DNA of 64,000 nt, from the NCBI RefSeq assembly GCF_000504285.1, contig NZ_KI632511.1, forward strand, positions 7,546,154 through 7,610,153, read 5' to 3'. Positions 10,412 to 19,514 of the stretch are shown one piece after another. The translations under genes and the position numbers were made by a program. The first letter of the stretch is position 1, and every line of letters begins with the position of its first letter. Under the pieces are notes generated by a model that was not told where the DNA came from, did no database searches, and saw only the letters and a list, made by a program, of their open reading frames with translations. This DNA is from Actinospica robiniae DSM 44927. GTDB taxonomy: Bacteria > Actinomycetota > Actinomycetes > Streptomycetales > Catenulisporaceae.

Positions 10412-11350
10412 ATGACTCGGCGGGCCTGGATTTTGTTCGCGACGATGTCGGTGATCTGGGGTGTCCCCTACCTGTTGATCAAGGTGGTGATGGACGCCGG
10501 GCTGACGCCGGGATTCCTGGTGTTCGGCCGGACCGCCATCGGCGCGCTGCTGCTGCTCCCGGTGGCGCTGCGCCGCGGGGTGATCCGGCCGGCGCTGGCG
10601 CACTGGCGGATGGTGCTGGCGTTCGCCGCGATCGAGATAGCCGTGCCCTGGTATCTGCTCAACTCGGCGGAGGAGCGGCTCAGCAGCAGCCTGGTGGCGC
10701 TGCTGATCGCGATGGTGCCGCTGGTGGGGACGGTCGTCGCCTGGCGGCTGGGGGATCGCACGGTGTTCTCGCCCGTGCGCTTGATCGGGCTGGCGGTCGG
10801 ACTCGGCGGGGTGGGCGCCGTGGTCGGGTTGAATCTGACCGCGGGTGGGACGCCGGTGTGGGCGCTCGGCGCGGTGTGCGTCACCTGTGTGGGATACGCG
10901 ATCGCGCCGATGATCGCGGACCGCAAGCTCAGCTCGGTTCCGTCGCTCGGCGTGGTGACAGTGTCGCTGACCGCGGTCGCCTTGGTGTACCTGCCGTTCG
11001 CGATCCTTCAGGCCCCGTCGCATCTGCCGCGGTGGAACGTGCTCGGCTCGATCGTGGCGCTCGGCGTGGTGTGCACGGCGACGGCGTTCGTGTGCTTCTT
11101 CGCCCTGATCGCCGAGGCCGGTTCGGTGCGCGCGACGGTGATCACGTACGTCAATCCGGCGGTGGCGCTGCTGGCCGGTGTGGCCGTGCTCGGCGAGCCG
11201 GTCACCGGCGGGATCGCCATCGGCTTCCCGCTGGTGCTGGTCGGCAGCTACCTGGCCACCCGGGCCACGCCGTCGAAGTCCGCCGACGCTACCGAAGCGC
11301 CGATCGCGCCCGCACCGGAACTGACCCTGAGCGAGGGCGCGGGCGCCTGA
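10412..11350 (+). CDS. EamA/DMT-family transporter
   Basis: A 312-residue drug/metabolite-transporter (EamA-type) protein with about ten membrane helices in two repeats. The N-terminus MTRRAWILFATMSVIWGVPYLLIKVVMDAG is the typical first EamA helix, and PAVALLAGVAVLGEPVTGGIAIGFPLVLVGSYL the typical last pair. These proteins usually export metabolites or amino acids; the substrate here is unknown. The ATG is preceded by GGGAGG 7 bases upstream. The cytoplasmic C-terminus is short and acidic. It converges with the thioesterase gene. Confidence 0.88.
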   Translation: MTRRAWILFATMSVIWGVPYLLIKVVMDAGLTPGFLVFGRTAIGALLLLPVALRRGVIRPALAHWRMVLAFAAIEIAVPWYLLNSAEERLSSSLVALLIAMVPLVGTVVAWRLGDRTVFSPVRLIGLAVGLGGVGAVVGLNLTAGGTPVWALGAVCVTCVGYAIAPMIADRKLSSVPSLGVVTVSLTAVALVYLPFAILQAPSHLPRWNVLGSIVALGVVCTATAFVCFFALIAEAGSVRATVITYVNPAVALLAGVAVLGEPVTGGIAIGFPLVLVGSYLATRATPSKSADATEAPIAPAPELTLSEGAGA

Positions 11351-11365
11351 CCGATCCGCGTCGCG

Positions 11366-11803
11366 TTACCTCTTGTCGCGGATCAGACACGTGATACGCG
11401 AAGTGCACACCCGCTTGCCGTGCTCATCGGTGATGGCCACCTCGTAGGTCGCGGTGCCGCGGCCGAGATGCAGCGGCGTCGCCGTGCCGGTGACGAGGCC
11501 GGAGACGGCCGCGCGGTGGTGGGTGGCGTTGATGTCGACGCCGACGACGAGCCGGCCGGGACCGGCGTGCAGCGCGGCGCCGATGGAGCCGAGGGTTTCG
11601 GCGAGGGCGACCGAGGCGCCGCCGTGCAGCAGCCCGAGGGGCTGCCGGTTGCCTTCCACCGGCATCGTCGCCACCAGGCGCTGGGCATCGAGTTCCTTGA
11701 ACTCGATGCCGAGTTTCTCCGCGAGCTGGCCGCCGTCCCGGTAGACATCCCCGAAGATGCCCTCGAATCCGACGGGGACGGAAGGGGAGGACGCGTCGGT
11801 CAT
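11366..11803 (-). CDS. Hotdog-fold thioesterase (PaaI/YdiI type)
   Basis: A 145-residue hotdog-fold acyl-CoA thioesterase of the 4HBT/PaaI group. The signature is PLGLLHGGASVALAETLGSIGA (residues about 56-77), where HGG and the following Glu form the active site of YdiI-like enzymes. VGVDINATHHRAAVSG is the second conserved strand. It could hydrolyse aromatic or short acyl-CoA esters. It is divergent from polA with a 67-base gap and convergent with the DMT transporter. Confidence 0.85.
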   Translation of the reverse strand: MTDASSPSVPVGFEGIFGDVYRDGGQLAEKLGIEFKELDAQRLVATMPVEGNRQPLGLLHGGASVALAETLGSIGAALHAGPGRLVVGVDINATHHRAAVSGLVTGTATPLHLGRGTATYEVAITDEHGKRVCTSRITCLIRDKR

Positions 11804-11858
11804 GCGATTCCTTTCGGCGGTTACGGCTGTCGGGCCCGTTCGTGTCGGTGCCTGCGCC

Positions 11859-11864
11859 TAGGAT
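11859..11864 (+). promoter_or_regulatory. -10 (TAGGAT) of polA, leaderless arrangement
   Basis: TAGGAT ends 6 bases before the polA ATG at 11871, so the transcript should begin at the A of the start codon. No Shine-Dalgarno sequence is present. Confidence 0.55.
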
Positions 11865-11870
11865 TCAAGC

Positions 11871-14639
11871 ATGGCGACTAGCGCGAAGCCCGCGGGGGCC
11901 GAGAACGGACACGGAACCAGTGCGAAGAAACTGCTTCTGATCGACGGGCATTCCATGGCCTTCCGGGCGTTCTACGCCCTGCCCGCGGAGAAGTTCACCA
12001 TCGCCGGCGGGGACCAGTCGACGAACGCGGTCTACGGCTTCACCGCGATGCTGGTCAACGTCGTGCGCGACGAGAAGCCGACGCACCTGGCCGTGTGCTT
12101 CGACGTCTCGCGCGCCGCGCTGGAGCGCACCGCGCTGTTTCCCGAGTACAAGGCGCAGCGCGCGGCGCCGCCGGAGCCGTTCCGCGGCCAGATCGACCTG
12201 ATCGCGGATCTGATGGGCGCGCTGCGGGTGCCGGTCTTCCGCAAGGAGGGCTCGGAGGCGGACGACCTGATCGCGACGCTGACCACGCAGGCGGAGGCGG
12301 ACGGGTTCCAGGTCGCCATCGTCTCCGGCGACCGGGACACCCTGCAGCTGGTCACCGACCAGGTCACCGTCCTCTACCCGCGCAAGGGCGTGCAGGACCT
12401 GACCAGGTTCACCCCGGCCGCGGTGCAGGAGAAGTACGAGCTGACCCCGCGGCAGTACCCGGACTTCGCGGCGCTGCGCGGGGATCCGTCGGACAACCTG
12501 CCCTCGGTGCCGGGGGTGGGGGAGAAGACCGCGGCGAAGTGGATCCGCGAGCACGGCAGCCTCGAGGCGTTGCTGGAGAACGTGGACGAGATCAAGGGCA
12601 AGGTCGGCGAGAGCCTGCGCGCGAACGTGGACGCGGTGCGGCTCAACCGGCGGCTGACCGAGCTGGACCGCCGGGTGGAGCTGGACCGCGGCCCGGGCGA
12701 GCTGGAGCGCTCCGCCGGGGACGCGGAGGCGGTGGACCGGCTCTTCGAGACCCTGCAGTTCCGGGTGCTGCGGCCGCGGGTGGCCGAGGTGTTCGGCCTG
12801 GACGGCGAGGCCGCGCCGGACGAAGCCGAGAGCGTCCCGCCGATCGAGGTGGACGGGCGGGTGCTCGGCACCGGCGAGGTCGCGGCCTGGCTGGCCGAGC
12901 ACGCGAGCGGCACCGAGCTGCTGGGCATCGCGCTGACCGGCCGGTGGGGCCGCGGCGGCGGAGACGTGACGGCGCTGGCCATAGCGACCGCGTCGGGGCC
13001 GGCGGCCTGGGTGAACCCGACCGAGCTCGACCCGTCGGACGAGCAGGCCCTGCGCGGCTACCTCGGCGACGCGGCGAAGCCCAAGGCGCTGCACGACGCG
13101 AAGGGCCCGCTGCTGGCGCTGGACGCGCGCGGGCTGACCTTGGCCGGGCTGGCCGCGGACACCGCGCTGGCCGGGTACCTGGTGAATCCGGGGCAGCGCG
13201 GGGTGGAGCTGGCCGACCTGGCCCGGCAGTACCTGCACCAGGAGCTGGCCACGGCCCAGGAGGAGTCCGGGCAGCTCTCCCTCGACTCGCTGGCCGAGCC
13301 CGAGGGCGCGGCGGGCGCGCAGCAGCTGATGGCCGAGGCGCGGGCGATCGTGGACCTCGCGCCGGTGCTGCTGGCGAAGCTGGCCGAGGCGGGCACCGGC
13401 CGGCTGTTCGAGGAGGTGGAGCTGCCGTTGGTGGGCCTGCTGGAGCGGATGGAGCGGCGCGGCATCGCGGCCGGGCGGGACTACCTCGGCGAGCTCGAGG
13501 GGATGTTCGCCGCGGACGTGAAGCACTCGGTGGAGGAGGCGCACTCGGCGGTCGGCTCGCAGTTCAACCTCGGCTCGCCGAAGCAGCTGCAGGAGGTGCT
13601 CTTCGAGCAGTTGGGCCTGCCCACCAAGGGGATCAAGAAGACCAAGACCGGCTACACCACCGACGCGGACGCGCTGCAGTCGCTGGTGGGCAAGGCGACC
13701 GACGCCCGGCAGAGCGCCGCGCTGCTCGCGATCCTGCGGCACCGGGACGTGAGCAAGCTGCGCAGCACGGTCGAGGGCCTGATCAAGACGGTGGCCGAGG
13801 ACAGCCGGATCCACTCGACCTTCAATCAGATGATCGCGGCCACCGGCCGCCTGTCCTCCACCGACCCGAACCTGCAGAACATCCCGGTGCGCACCGAGGA
13901 GGGCCGGCGCATCCGCAAGGCCTTCATCGCCGGCGAGGGCTACGACATGCTGATGACGGCCGACTACAGCCAGATCGAGATGCGGATCATGGCCCACCTG
14001 TCCGGAGACGAGGCGCTGATCGAGGCGTTCAACTCCGGTGAGGACCTGCACAGCTCGGTCGCCGCGCGGGTGTTCGGGGTGGAGCCGAAGCAGGTGGACG
14101 CGGAGCTGCGGCGCCGGGTCAAGGCGGTCTCCTACGGCCTGGCCTACGGGCAGTCGGCCTACGGCCTGTCCCAGGGTCTGGGGATCTCGAACGTCGAGGC
14201 CACCAAGATCATGGAGGGCTATTTCGCCCGCTTCGGCGGGGTGCGCGACTACCTGCGCGCGGTGGTGGACGAGGCGCGTCAGACGGGGTACACCGAGACC
14301 CTGCTCGGGCGGCGGCGCTACTTCCCCGACCTGACGTCGACGAACGTGCCGCGGCGTCAGATGGCCGAGCGGATGGCGCTGAACGCGCCGATCCAGGGTT
14401 CCGCCGCCGACATCATCAAGGTGGCTATGCTCAGAGTGGAGCGGGCCCTGACCGAGGCCGGGCTGCGCTCCCGCCTGCTGCTGCAGGTGCACGACGAACT
14501 CGTCCTGGAACTCGACGCGAAGGAGCAGCGGGAGGTCGAGGAACTGGTGCGCCGGGAGATGGCCGGCGCCTACGAGCTCAGGGTGCCGCTCGACGTCTCG
14601 GTCGGCGTGGGCGCGGACTGGCGGGAGGCGGGTCACTGA
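11871..14639 (+). CDS. polA: DNA polymerase I
   Basis: A 922-residue family A DNA polymerase, used in repair and Okazaki fragment processing. Residues about 20-300 are the 5'-3' exonuclease (LLLIDGHSMAFRAFYALP, EGSEADDLIATL, VSGDRDTLQLV, GDPSDNLPSVPGVGEKTA). The middle domain has the 3'-5' exonuclease fold but no recognisable DTET-type acidic motif, as in many actinobacterial PolA proteins, so proofreading is probably absent. The polymerase domain has motif A DYSQIEMR (Asp 698), motif B RRVKAVSYGLAYGQSAYGLS and motif C VHDEL (Asp 875). The start lies behind a leaderless -10. Confidence 0.96.
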   Translation: MATSAKPAGAENGHGTSAKKLLLIDGHSMAFRAFYALPAEKFTIAGGDQSTNAVYGFTAMLVNVVRDEKPTHLAVCFDVSRAALERTALFPEYKAQRAAPPEPFRGQIDLIADLMGALRVPVFRKEGSEADDLIATLTTQAEADGFQVAIVSGDRDTLQLVTDQVTVLYPRKGVQDLTRFTPAAVQEKYELTPRQYPDFAALRGDPSDNLPSVPGVGEKTAAKWIREHGSLEALLENVDEIKGKVGESLRANVDAVRLNRRLTELDRRVELDRGPGELERSAGDAEAVDRLFETLQFRVLRPRVAEVFGLDGEAAPDEAESVPPIEVDGRVLGTGEVAAWLAEHASGTELLGIALTGRWGRGGGDVTALAIATASGPAAWVNPTELDPSDEQALRGYLGDAAKPKALHDAKGPLLALDARGLTLAGLAADTALAGYLVNPGQRGVELADLARQYLHQELATAQEESGQLSLDSLAEPEGAAGAQQLMAEARAIVDLAPVLLAKLAEAGTGRLFEEVELPLVGLLERMERRGIAAGRDYLGELEGMFAADVKHSVEEAHSAVGSQFNLGSPKQLQEVLFEQLGLPTKGIKKTKTGYTTDADALQSLVGKATDARQSAALLAILRHRDVSKLRSTVEGLIKTVAEDSRIHSTFNQMIAATGRLSSTDPNLQNIPVRTEEGRRIRKAFIAGEGYDMLMTADYSQIEMRIMAHLSGDEALIEAFNSGEDLHSSVAARVFGVEPKQVDAELRRRVKAVSYGLAYGQSAYGLSQGLGISNVEATKIMEGYFARFGGVRDYLRAVVDEARQTGYTETLLGRRRYFPDLTSTNVPRRQMAERMALNAPIQGSAADIIKVAMLRVERALTEAGLRSRLLLQVHDELVLELDAKEQREVEELVRREMAGAYELRVPLDVSVGVGADWREAGH

Positions 14640-14714
14640 GCGCGCGCGGCCGAACACCGCACCGACCTGGCGTGACGTCCCGTTCGCGGCGGTTGTCACA
14701 GGTCTGTCACCGCC

Positions 14715-14745
14715 TTGTGTCCACCTTGCCGGGCAGCGATAAGGT
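14715..14745 (+). promoter_or_regulatory. Probable promoter of the PhyH-family gene
   Basis: TTGTGT (14715-14720) and TAAGGT (14740-14745) with a 19-bp spacer, 34 bases before the ATG at 14779. The spacer is slightly long. Confidence 0.45.
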
Positions 14746-14778
14746 GGCGGGGCACACCGACCAGAAGCAGGTGGACCC

Positions 14779-15693
14779 ATGAGCATTACGGAAGCGCCCG
14801 CGCCGGCGCACCAGGGCACCACGCCCATGTCCAAGGAGCAGCGCGAGCAGTTCGAGCGCGACGGCTACCTTGTCATCCCGGGCGCGCTGAGCGCGGCCGA
14901 GGTGCAGCATTACACCGAAGTCATCGACCGGGTCTACGCGGCCGAGCAGGAGGCGCAGCGGCTCTCGCCCGAGGGCGCGATGCACATCTTGTCCGCGGTG
15001 CACCGCTGCCCCGAGGTGGCGCCCCTGGTGGACCACCCCGCGACCTTCCCGCTGGTCTGGTCGATCCTCGGCTGGAATGTGCACATCTACCACTCGCACC
15101 TCGACGTACACCCGCCGATCCGGGTGCCCAAGCCGTACCGGTTCGAGTGGCACCAGGACGGCGGCCGGCAGAACCGCGAGCTCGAGACCGACCCGCGGCC
15201 GCGGCTGTCGGTGAAGCTGGCGTACTGGCTCTCCGACGTCTCGGTCGAGGGCCGCGGCAACTTCAAGGTCGTGCCCGGCAGCCACCTGCAGAACTGGATA
15301 GAGGGTCCGCCGCGCCGCGACGTGGAGTGGCCCGAGCCCCCCGGCGCGGTCGAGGTGTGCGCCAACCCGGGCGACGCGGTCTTCTTCGACCGCCGGATCT
15401 GGCACACCCGGACGAACAACTACTCGGACGTGACCCGCAAGGCGATGTTCTTCGCCTACACCCTGCGCTGGATCGCGATCCGCGACGAGGTCGCCGCGGT
15501 GCAGGCCTCGCCCGAGTTCGACTCCTTCACCCCGGTCCAGCGCCAGCTGCTCGGCGAGTCGCTGCACCAGCCGCGGTTCGAGCACACCTACGGCGACCAC
15601 CAGTGGGGCCACTACCCGGAGACCACTCCGCTGCACGGCTTCCTGAAGGAGAACGGCCTGCTCGACCCGGCCCACCCGCCGCTCAAGCCGTAG
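14779..15693 (+). CDS. Phytanoyl-CoA dioxygenase family oxygenase
   Basis: A 304-residue Fe(II)/2-oxoglutarate-dependent oxygenase of the PhyH family. The double-stranded beta-helix core shows the iron ligands His and Asp in FEWHQDGG (residues about 125-132) and the distal His in RRIWHTRTNN. The nearby Arg in MFFAYTLRW or the WHTRTN segment would hold 2-oxoglutarate. Related proteins hydroxylate ectoine, phytanoyl-CoA or natural-product intermediates; the substrate cannot be told here. It is a single-gene unit with its own promoter and a shared terminator. Confidence 0.85.
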   Translation: MSITEAPAPAHQGTTPMSKEQREQFERDGYLVIPGALSAAEVQHYTEVIDRVYAAEQEAQRLSPEGAMHILSAVHRCPEVAPLVDHPATFPLVWSILGWNVHIYHSHLDVHPPIRVPKPYRFEWHQDGGRQNRELETDPRPRLSVKLAYWLSDVSVEGRGNFKVVPGSHLQNWIEGPPRRDVEWPEPPGAVEVCANPGDAVFFDRRIWHTRTNNYSDVTRKAMFFAYTLRWIAIRDEVAAVQASPEFDSFTPVQRQLLGESLHQPRFEHTYGDHQWGHYPETTPLHGFLKENGLLDPAHPPLKP

Positions 15694-15748
15694 TGCTGTT
15701 TCAACCGAGATGCTGTTTCAACCCATGGCGCCGTTTCAACCGAGGTGC
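15694..15748 (+). repeat. Three short direct repeats with GTTTCAACC core
   Basis: GTTTCAACC occurs at 15698, 15715 and 15733, spaced 17 and 18 bases. The first two sit in exact TGCTGTTTCAACC units and the third is GCCGTTTCAACC. They lie between the PhyH stop and the terminator. Confidence 0.7.
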
Positions 15749-15776
15749 CGAGCCGGGTAGCCGGACAGACGCGAAA

Positions 15777-15813
15777 AACGGCCGCCCCCGACGCATCGTC
15801 GGGGGCGGCCGTT
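15777..15813. terminator. Bidirectional terminator between phyH-like gene and scoB
   Basis: A perfect 16-bp stem (15777-15792 with 15798-15813) with a 5-base loop. It begins in an A run and ends in GTT, so it can end both convergent units. Confidence 0.85.
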
Positions 15814-15823
15814 CGGCGTTCGA

Positions 15824-16453
15824 TCAGGACCGCAGCGCCGCGCCGGTCGCGGCGGCGACCTGCTCCTCGGTGACGCCCGGGGCGAGCTCGCGCAGGACGA
15901 GGCCCTCGGGTTCGATGTCGATGACGGCCAGATCGGTGATGATCCGGTGCACCACCCGCCGGCCGGTCAGCGGCAGGGAGCAGGACTCGACGATCTTCGG
16001 GGTGCCGTCCTTCGCCGTGTGCTCCATCAGCACGATGACCCGCTTGGCGCCGTGGACCAGGTCCATCGCGCCGCCCATGCCCTTGACCATCTTGCCCGGG
16101 ATCATCCAGTTGGCCAGGTCGCCGTCCTGCGAGACCTGCATCGCGCCGAGCACGGCCACGTCGATCTTCCCGCCGCGGATCATCGCGAACGAGGCGGCCG
16201 AGTCGAACAGCGCGGCGCCGGGCAGCAGGGTGACCGTCTCCTTGCCGGCGTTGATCAGATCCGCGTCCTCGTCCCCGGCGTAGGGGTACGGGCCGGTGCC
16301 GAGGATGCCGTTCTCCGACTGGAGCACGACGTGCACGCCCTCGGGCACGTAGTTCGGGATGAGCGTGGGCAGGCCGATGCCGAGGTTGACGTACTGACCG
16401 TCGCTCAGCTCGCGGGCCGCGCGGGACGCCATCTGCTCGCGGTCGAGCGCCAT
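15824..16453 (-). CDS. scoB: Succinyl-CoA:3-ketoacid CoA-transferase, subunit B
   Basis: A 209-residue beta subunit of a class I CoA-transferase that moves CoA from succinyl-CoA to acetoacetate. The catalytic glutamate is in [11 protein letters not shown] (Glu 47). The [22 protein letters not shown] and [15 protein letters not shown] segments are typical of ScoB. The start follows the scoA stop by two bases. 3-Oxoadipate CoA-transferase (PcaJ) is closely related and not excluded, but the nearby 3-hydroxybutyrate dehydrogenase favours ketone-body use. Confidence 0.88.
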   Translation of the reverse strand: MALDREQMASRAARELSDGQYVNLGIGLPTLIPNYVPEGVHVVLQSENGILGTGPYPYAGDEDADLINAGKETVTLLPGAALFDSAASFAMIRGGKIDVAVLGAMQVSQDGDLANWMIPGKMVKGMGGAMDLVHGAKRVIVLMEHTAKDGTPKIVESCSLPLTGRRVVHRIITDLAVIDIEPEGLVLRELAPGVTEEQVAAATGAALRS

Positions 16454-16455
16454 CG

Positions 16456-17217
16456 TCAGACTCCTTCTTCCGTGCGCGGACGCACGGTGCGCCGCTCGAT
16501 CCGCTTGTCGGACACCGTCGCCTCGACCACCCGGTGCACGTGCACCCCGGGCAGCTGCACCGCGCTCGGCGGGATCTCTCCGGGCTCGACGATGCGTTCG
16601 GCCTCGAGCACGCACACGCGCCCGGCCATGGCCGCGAGCGGGTTGAAGTTCATCGCGGAGCCGTTGAACACGGCGTTGCCGTGCCGGTCCGCGATCGCCG
16701 CGCGCACCAGGGCGAAGTCGGTGACGATGGCCTCTTCCAGGATGTAGTCGCGGCCGCCGAAGCTGCGCACCTCCTTGGGCGGGGAGGCGAGGGCGACGGT
16801 GCCGTCTTCGTGATAGCGCCAGGGCAGGCCGCCTTCGGCCACCTGGGTGCCGACGCCGGTGGCGGTGTAGAACGCGGGGATGCCCGCGCCGCCGGCCCGC
16901 AGCCGTTCGGCCAGCGTGCCCTGCGGGGTGAGCTCCACCTCGAGTTCGCCGGAGAGGTACTGCCGGGCGAACTCCTTGTTCTCGCCCACGTAACTGCTGG
17001 TCATTCGGGAGATCCGGCCGGATTCGAGCAACAGCCCGAGGCCCCAGCCGTCCACGCCGCAGTTGTTCGAGACCACGCGCAGGTCTTGTGGACCGGACGC
17101 GAGAAGAGCGGCGATCAGAGTGGAGGGGATCCCGCACAGTCCGAACCCGCCGACGGCGATGGTGGCGCCGTCCGGGATGTCGGCCACGGCTTGAGCCGCG
17201 GCGACCACCTTGTCCAT
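16456..17217 (-). CDS. scoA: Succinyl-CoA:3-ketoacid CoA-transferase, subunit A
   Basis: A 253-residue alpha subunit, partner of ScoB. Residues 23-34 [12 protein letters not shown] form the CoA-binding glycine loop. [20 protein letters not shown] and [43 protein letters not shown] are strongly conserved in ScoA. AAGGGAAG lies just before the ATG. The unit is divergent from the Liv-type transporter. The promoter gap has AACG-GT-CGTT at 17257-17266, a possible small regulator site, and TACAGT (minus, 17275-17280) as a possible -10. Confidence 0.88.
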   Translation of the reverse strand: MDKVVAAAQAVADIPDGATIAVGGFGLCGIPSTLIAALLASGPQDLRVVSNNCGVDGWGLGLLLESGRISRMTSSYVGENKEFARQYLSGELEVELTPQGTLAERLRAGGAGIPAFYTATGVGTQVAEGGLPWRYHEDGTVALASPPKEVRSFGGRDYILEEAIVTDFALVRAAIADRHGNAVFNGSAMNFNPLAAMAGRVCVLEAERIVEPGEIPPSAVQLPGVHVHRVVEATVSDKRIERRTVRPRTEEGV

Positions 17218-17256
17218 GTGACTTCCCTTGACTTCCTTGTCGTGTCGCCTGAAGAC

Positions 17257-17266
17257 AACGGTCGTT
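17257..17266. promoter_or_regulatory. Small palindrome AACGGTCGTT upstream of scoAB
   Basis: A 4-2-4 inverted repeat between the scoA start and its likely -10. The form is that of a TetR-type half-operator, but the site is short and no regulator is assigned. Confidence 0.2.
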
Positions 17267-17380
17267 CTCCCAGCACTGTAGTCTCGCCCGCCCGGCCTGG
17301 ACGATCAGATGTCGCGGCGGCACATGCCCGGGTCCGGGATTGTGGCTACGGCTCACATGGGGGCGCGGCGGCCCAGTTCC

Positions 17381-17386
17381 TAGGGT
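17381..17386 (+). promoter_or_regulatory. Possible -10 (TAGGGT) of the Liv-type operon
   Basis: TAGGGT lies about 60 bases before the ATG at 17446. No clear -35 is visible. Confidence 0.35.
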
Positions 17387-17445
17387 CAGGCAGAGCTCAG
17401 TGAAAGACCTTCCGATCCCCATCCCCGCCCTTCGTAGGAGCCGCA

Positions 17446-18690
17446 ATGTCGCGTCCTGCACCACACTCCGCCGGGCCTCGCCGCGTCCTGGCCGCGACCG
17501 GACTGCTCGCGCTGGCCGCGCTCGCGGCCGGCTGCGCGTCCCCGACCGGCGCGGCCTCGAGCGCCGCGTCCACCGGCTCGACCGTGAAGATCGGCATCAT
17601 CACCTCCGAATCAGGGCCCTACGCCCCGTACGGCACGGAGTATCTGGCCGGGCTCAAGGCGGGCCTGAGCTATCTGAGCAAGGGCACCGACGTCATCGAC
17701 GGCCACAAGGTGCAACTCGTGGTCGAGGACGACGCGGACAGCCCGGCCACCGCCGTGGCCGACGCCAAGGGCCTGATCGGCCAGGGCGTGGAGATGATCG
17801 GCGGTTCGGTGGACTCGGCCATCGCGCTGCAGGTGGCCGCGGTCGCGGCGCAGAACAAGGTGCTCGACATCGCCGGCCCGGCCGCGGTCGACCAGCTCGA
17901 CAACCTCAACCGCTACACCTTCCGCTCGGGCCGCGAGTCCTACCAGGACATCGCCACCGCGGGCACCTTCGTCGGCACCCTGTCCGGCAAGAAGGTCGTG
18001 GTGCTCGCGCAGGACAGCGAGTTCGGCACGGCGAACGTCACCGGGGTCAAGGCCGTGCTCGGCGCGCAGGGCGCCTCGGTGAGCAGCGTGCTGGTGCCGC
18101 TGACCGCTACCGACTTCACACCGTTCACCGCGAAGATCCTGGCGGCCAAGCCCGACCTGCTGTTCGTCGCCTGGGCCGGGACGAACGCCACCTCGATGTG
18201 GACGGCGCTGAACCAGCAGGGCGTGCTCTCGGCCACCGAGGTGGTCACCGGACTGGCCAACGTGGCCACGTATCCGGCGACCGGGCCGGCCGGCTCGAAG
18301 ATCGAGTTCCTGGCGCACTACTTCCCGGGCGCGGGCGGCGGCAACGCCTACGAGACCGCGATGACGAAGCTGGTGACCGAGTCCGGCGGCACGGTGGACC
18401 TGTTCACCCCGGACGGGTTCACCGCGATGCAGATGTTCGCGCACGCGCTCGAGGCCTCGCCCACCGATGTCGATGCCATGATCAAGGCGCTGGAGGGCTG
18501 GTCCTTCCCGGGCGTGGAGGGCCAGTACACCGTGCGCGCCTCGGACCACGCGCTGCTCCAGCCGGAGTTCGAGGCCAAGCTCACCGGGTCGGGCACGACC
18601 TGGACCCCGCAGCTGGTCAAGACGGTGGACCCGGCCTCGATCGCGCCGCCAGCGCCGGCCGTCCCGGCCTGGATCACGTCAGGGTCCTGA
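17446..18690 (+). CDS. Branched-chain-type ABC transporter substrate-binding lipoprotein
   Basis: A 414-residue solute-binding protein of the LivK/receptor-ligand type (periplasmic-binding protein family 6). The N-terminus is a lipoprotein signal with a hydrophobic stretch and lipobox LAAGC, so it is membrane-anchored after cleavage. The mature part starts [30 protein letters not shown] and continues [29 protein letters not shown], the usual type-I fold. Members bind branched-chain amino acids, amides, urea or carboxylic acids. TAGGAG 5 bases upstream supports the ATG. It is the first gene of a five- or six-gene operon. Confidence 0.9.
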   Translation: MSRPAPHSAGPRRVLAATGLLALAALAAGCASPTGAASSAASTGSTVKIGIITSESGPYAPYGTEYLAGLKAGLSYLSKGTDVIDGHKVQLVVEDDADSPATAVADAKGLIGQGVEMIGGSVDSAIALQVAAVAAQNKVLDIAGPAAVDQLDNLNRYTFRSGRESYQDIATAGTFVGTLSGKKVVVLAQDSEFGTANVTGVKAVLGAQGASVSSVLVPLTATDFTPFTAKILAAKPDLLFVAWAGTNATSMWTALNQQGVLSATEVVTGLANVATYPATGPAGSKIEFLAHYFPGAGGGNAYETAMTKLVTESGGTVDLFTPDGFTAMQMFAHALEASPTDVDAMIKALEGWSFPGVEGQYTVRASDHALLQPEFEAKLTGSGTTWTPQLVKTVDPASIAPPAPAVPAWITSGS

Positions 18691-19514
18691 TGGAACTGCA
18701 GACCGTTCGGAACCCGGCCGCCGCGCCGGTCGACGAGCGTCCCGCCCTCGCGCTGGCCGGCCTCGGCTGGCGCGTGGGCGGGCGCACCGTGCTGGACGAG
18801 GTCACCCTGGACGTGCGCGCCGGCGAGCTGCTGGCGGTGATCGGGCCGAACGGGGCGGGCAAGACCTCGCTGTTCAACCTGATCACCGGGCTGACCAGGC
18901 CCACCTCGGGCCGGGTGCGCGTGCACGGCCGGGACGTGACCGCGCTGCCCGCGCACCGCCGGGTGCGCTGCGGACTCGGACGCACGTTCCAGACCTCGAG
19001 CGTGCTGCCCGGCCTGACCGTGGCCGAGAACGCCGAGCTGGCGGCGCAGGCCGCGATCAGCGGGCCGTACGGCAGCCTCAAGCCGTGGGGCCGGATCGGC
19101 GCGAAGGCGAGGAGCACCGCGGCCGAGGCGCTCGAGCGCACCCGGCTGACGGCCGACTCCGGCCGCCGGGCCGGTTCGCTCTCGCACGGCGGCAAGCGCA
19201 AGCTCGAGCTCGCGATCCTGCTGGCCGGCCAGGCCGCGCGGCCCGCGCACGCCGTGGCCGGGCAGGTGCTGCTGCTCGACGAGCCGATGGCCGGCATGGC
19301 GGTGGAGGAAGTGCCCGAACTCACAGCCCTGATCCGGGAGATCCACGCCGCCGGCGCGACGATCCTCATGGTGGAGCACCACATGGAGGTCGTGCTGGGG
19401 CTCGCCGAGCGGGTCGCGGTGCTGCACCACGGCGCACTGCTCGCCTGCGCGGCGCCGCATGAGATCACCGAGAACCCCGTGGTGCGCGAAGCCTATCTGG
19501 GAGAGCCGCTGTGA
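18690..19514 (+). CDS. livG: Liv-type ABC transporter ATP-binding protein (LivG-like)
   Basis: A 274-residue ABC ATPase. Walker A is GPNGAGKTS, the signature LSHGGKRKLELA, and Walker B VLLLDEPMAGM. The long linker between Walker A and the signature and the C-terminal VVREAYLGEPL are LivG marks. The ATG shares one base with the stop of the binding protein, so translation is coupled. A 10-residue insert (QAARPAHAVAGQ) precedes Walker B. The substrate is set by the binding protein and not known. Confidence 0.9.
   Translation: MELQTVRNPAAAPVDERPALALAGLGWRVGGRTVLDEVTLDVRAGELLAVIGPNGAGKTSLFNLITGLTRPTSGRVRVHGRDVTALPAHRRVRCGLGRTFQTSSVLPGLTVAENAELAAQAAISGPYGSLKPWGRIGAKARSTAAEALERTRLTADSGRRAGSLSHGGKRKLELAILLAGQAARPAHAVAGQVLLLDEPMAGMAVEEVPELTALIREIHAAGATILMVEHHMEVVLGLAERVAVLHHGALLACAAPHEITENPVVREAYLGEPL

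Noticed and set aside
11871-14639. Active proofreading domain in PolA
   Set aside because: The fold region is present, but I cannot find the acidic DxE-type metal ligands; the family in actinobacteria usually lacks them.
11865-14834. Long open frame antisense to polA
   Set aside because: The product is low-complexity and has no domain; polA motifs on the plus strand are complete.
15694-15748. CRISPR-like repeat (GTTTCAAC is a common repeat start)
   Set aside because: The repeated core is 9 bases with 8-9 base gaps. There are no 28-37 base repeats, no spacers and no cas genes.
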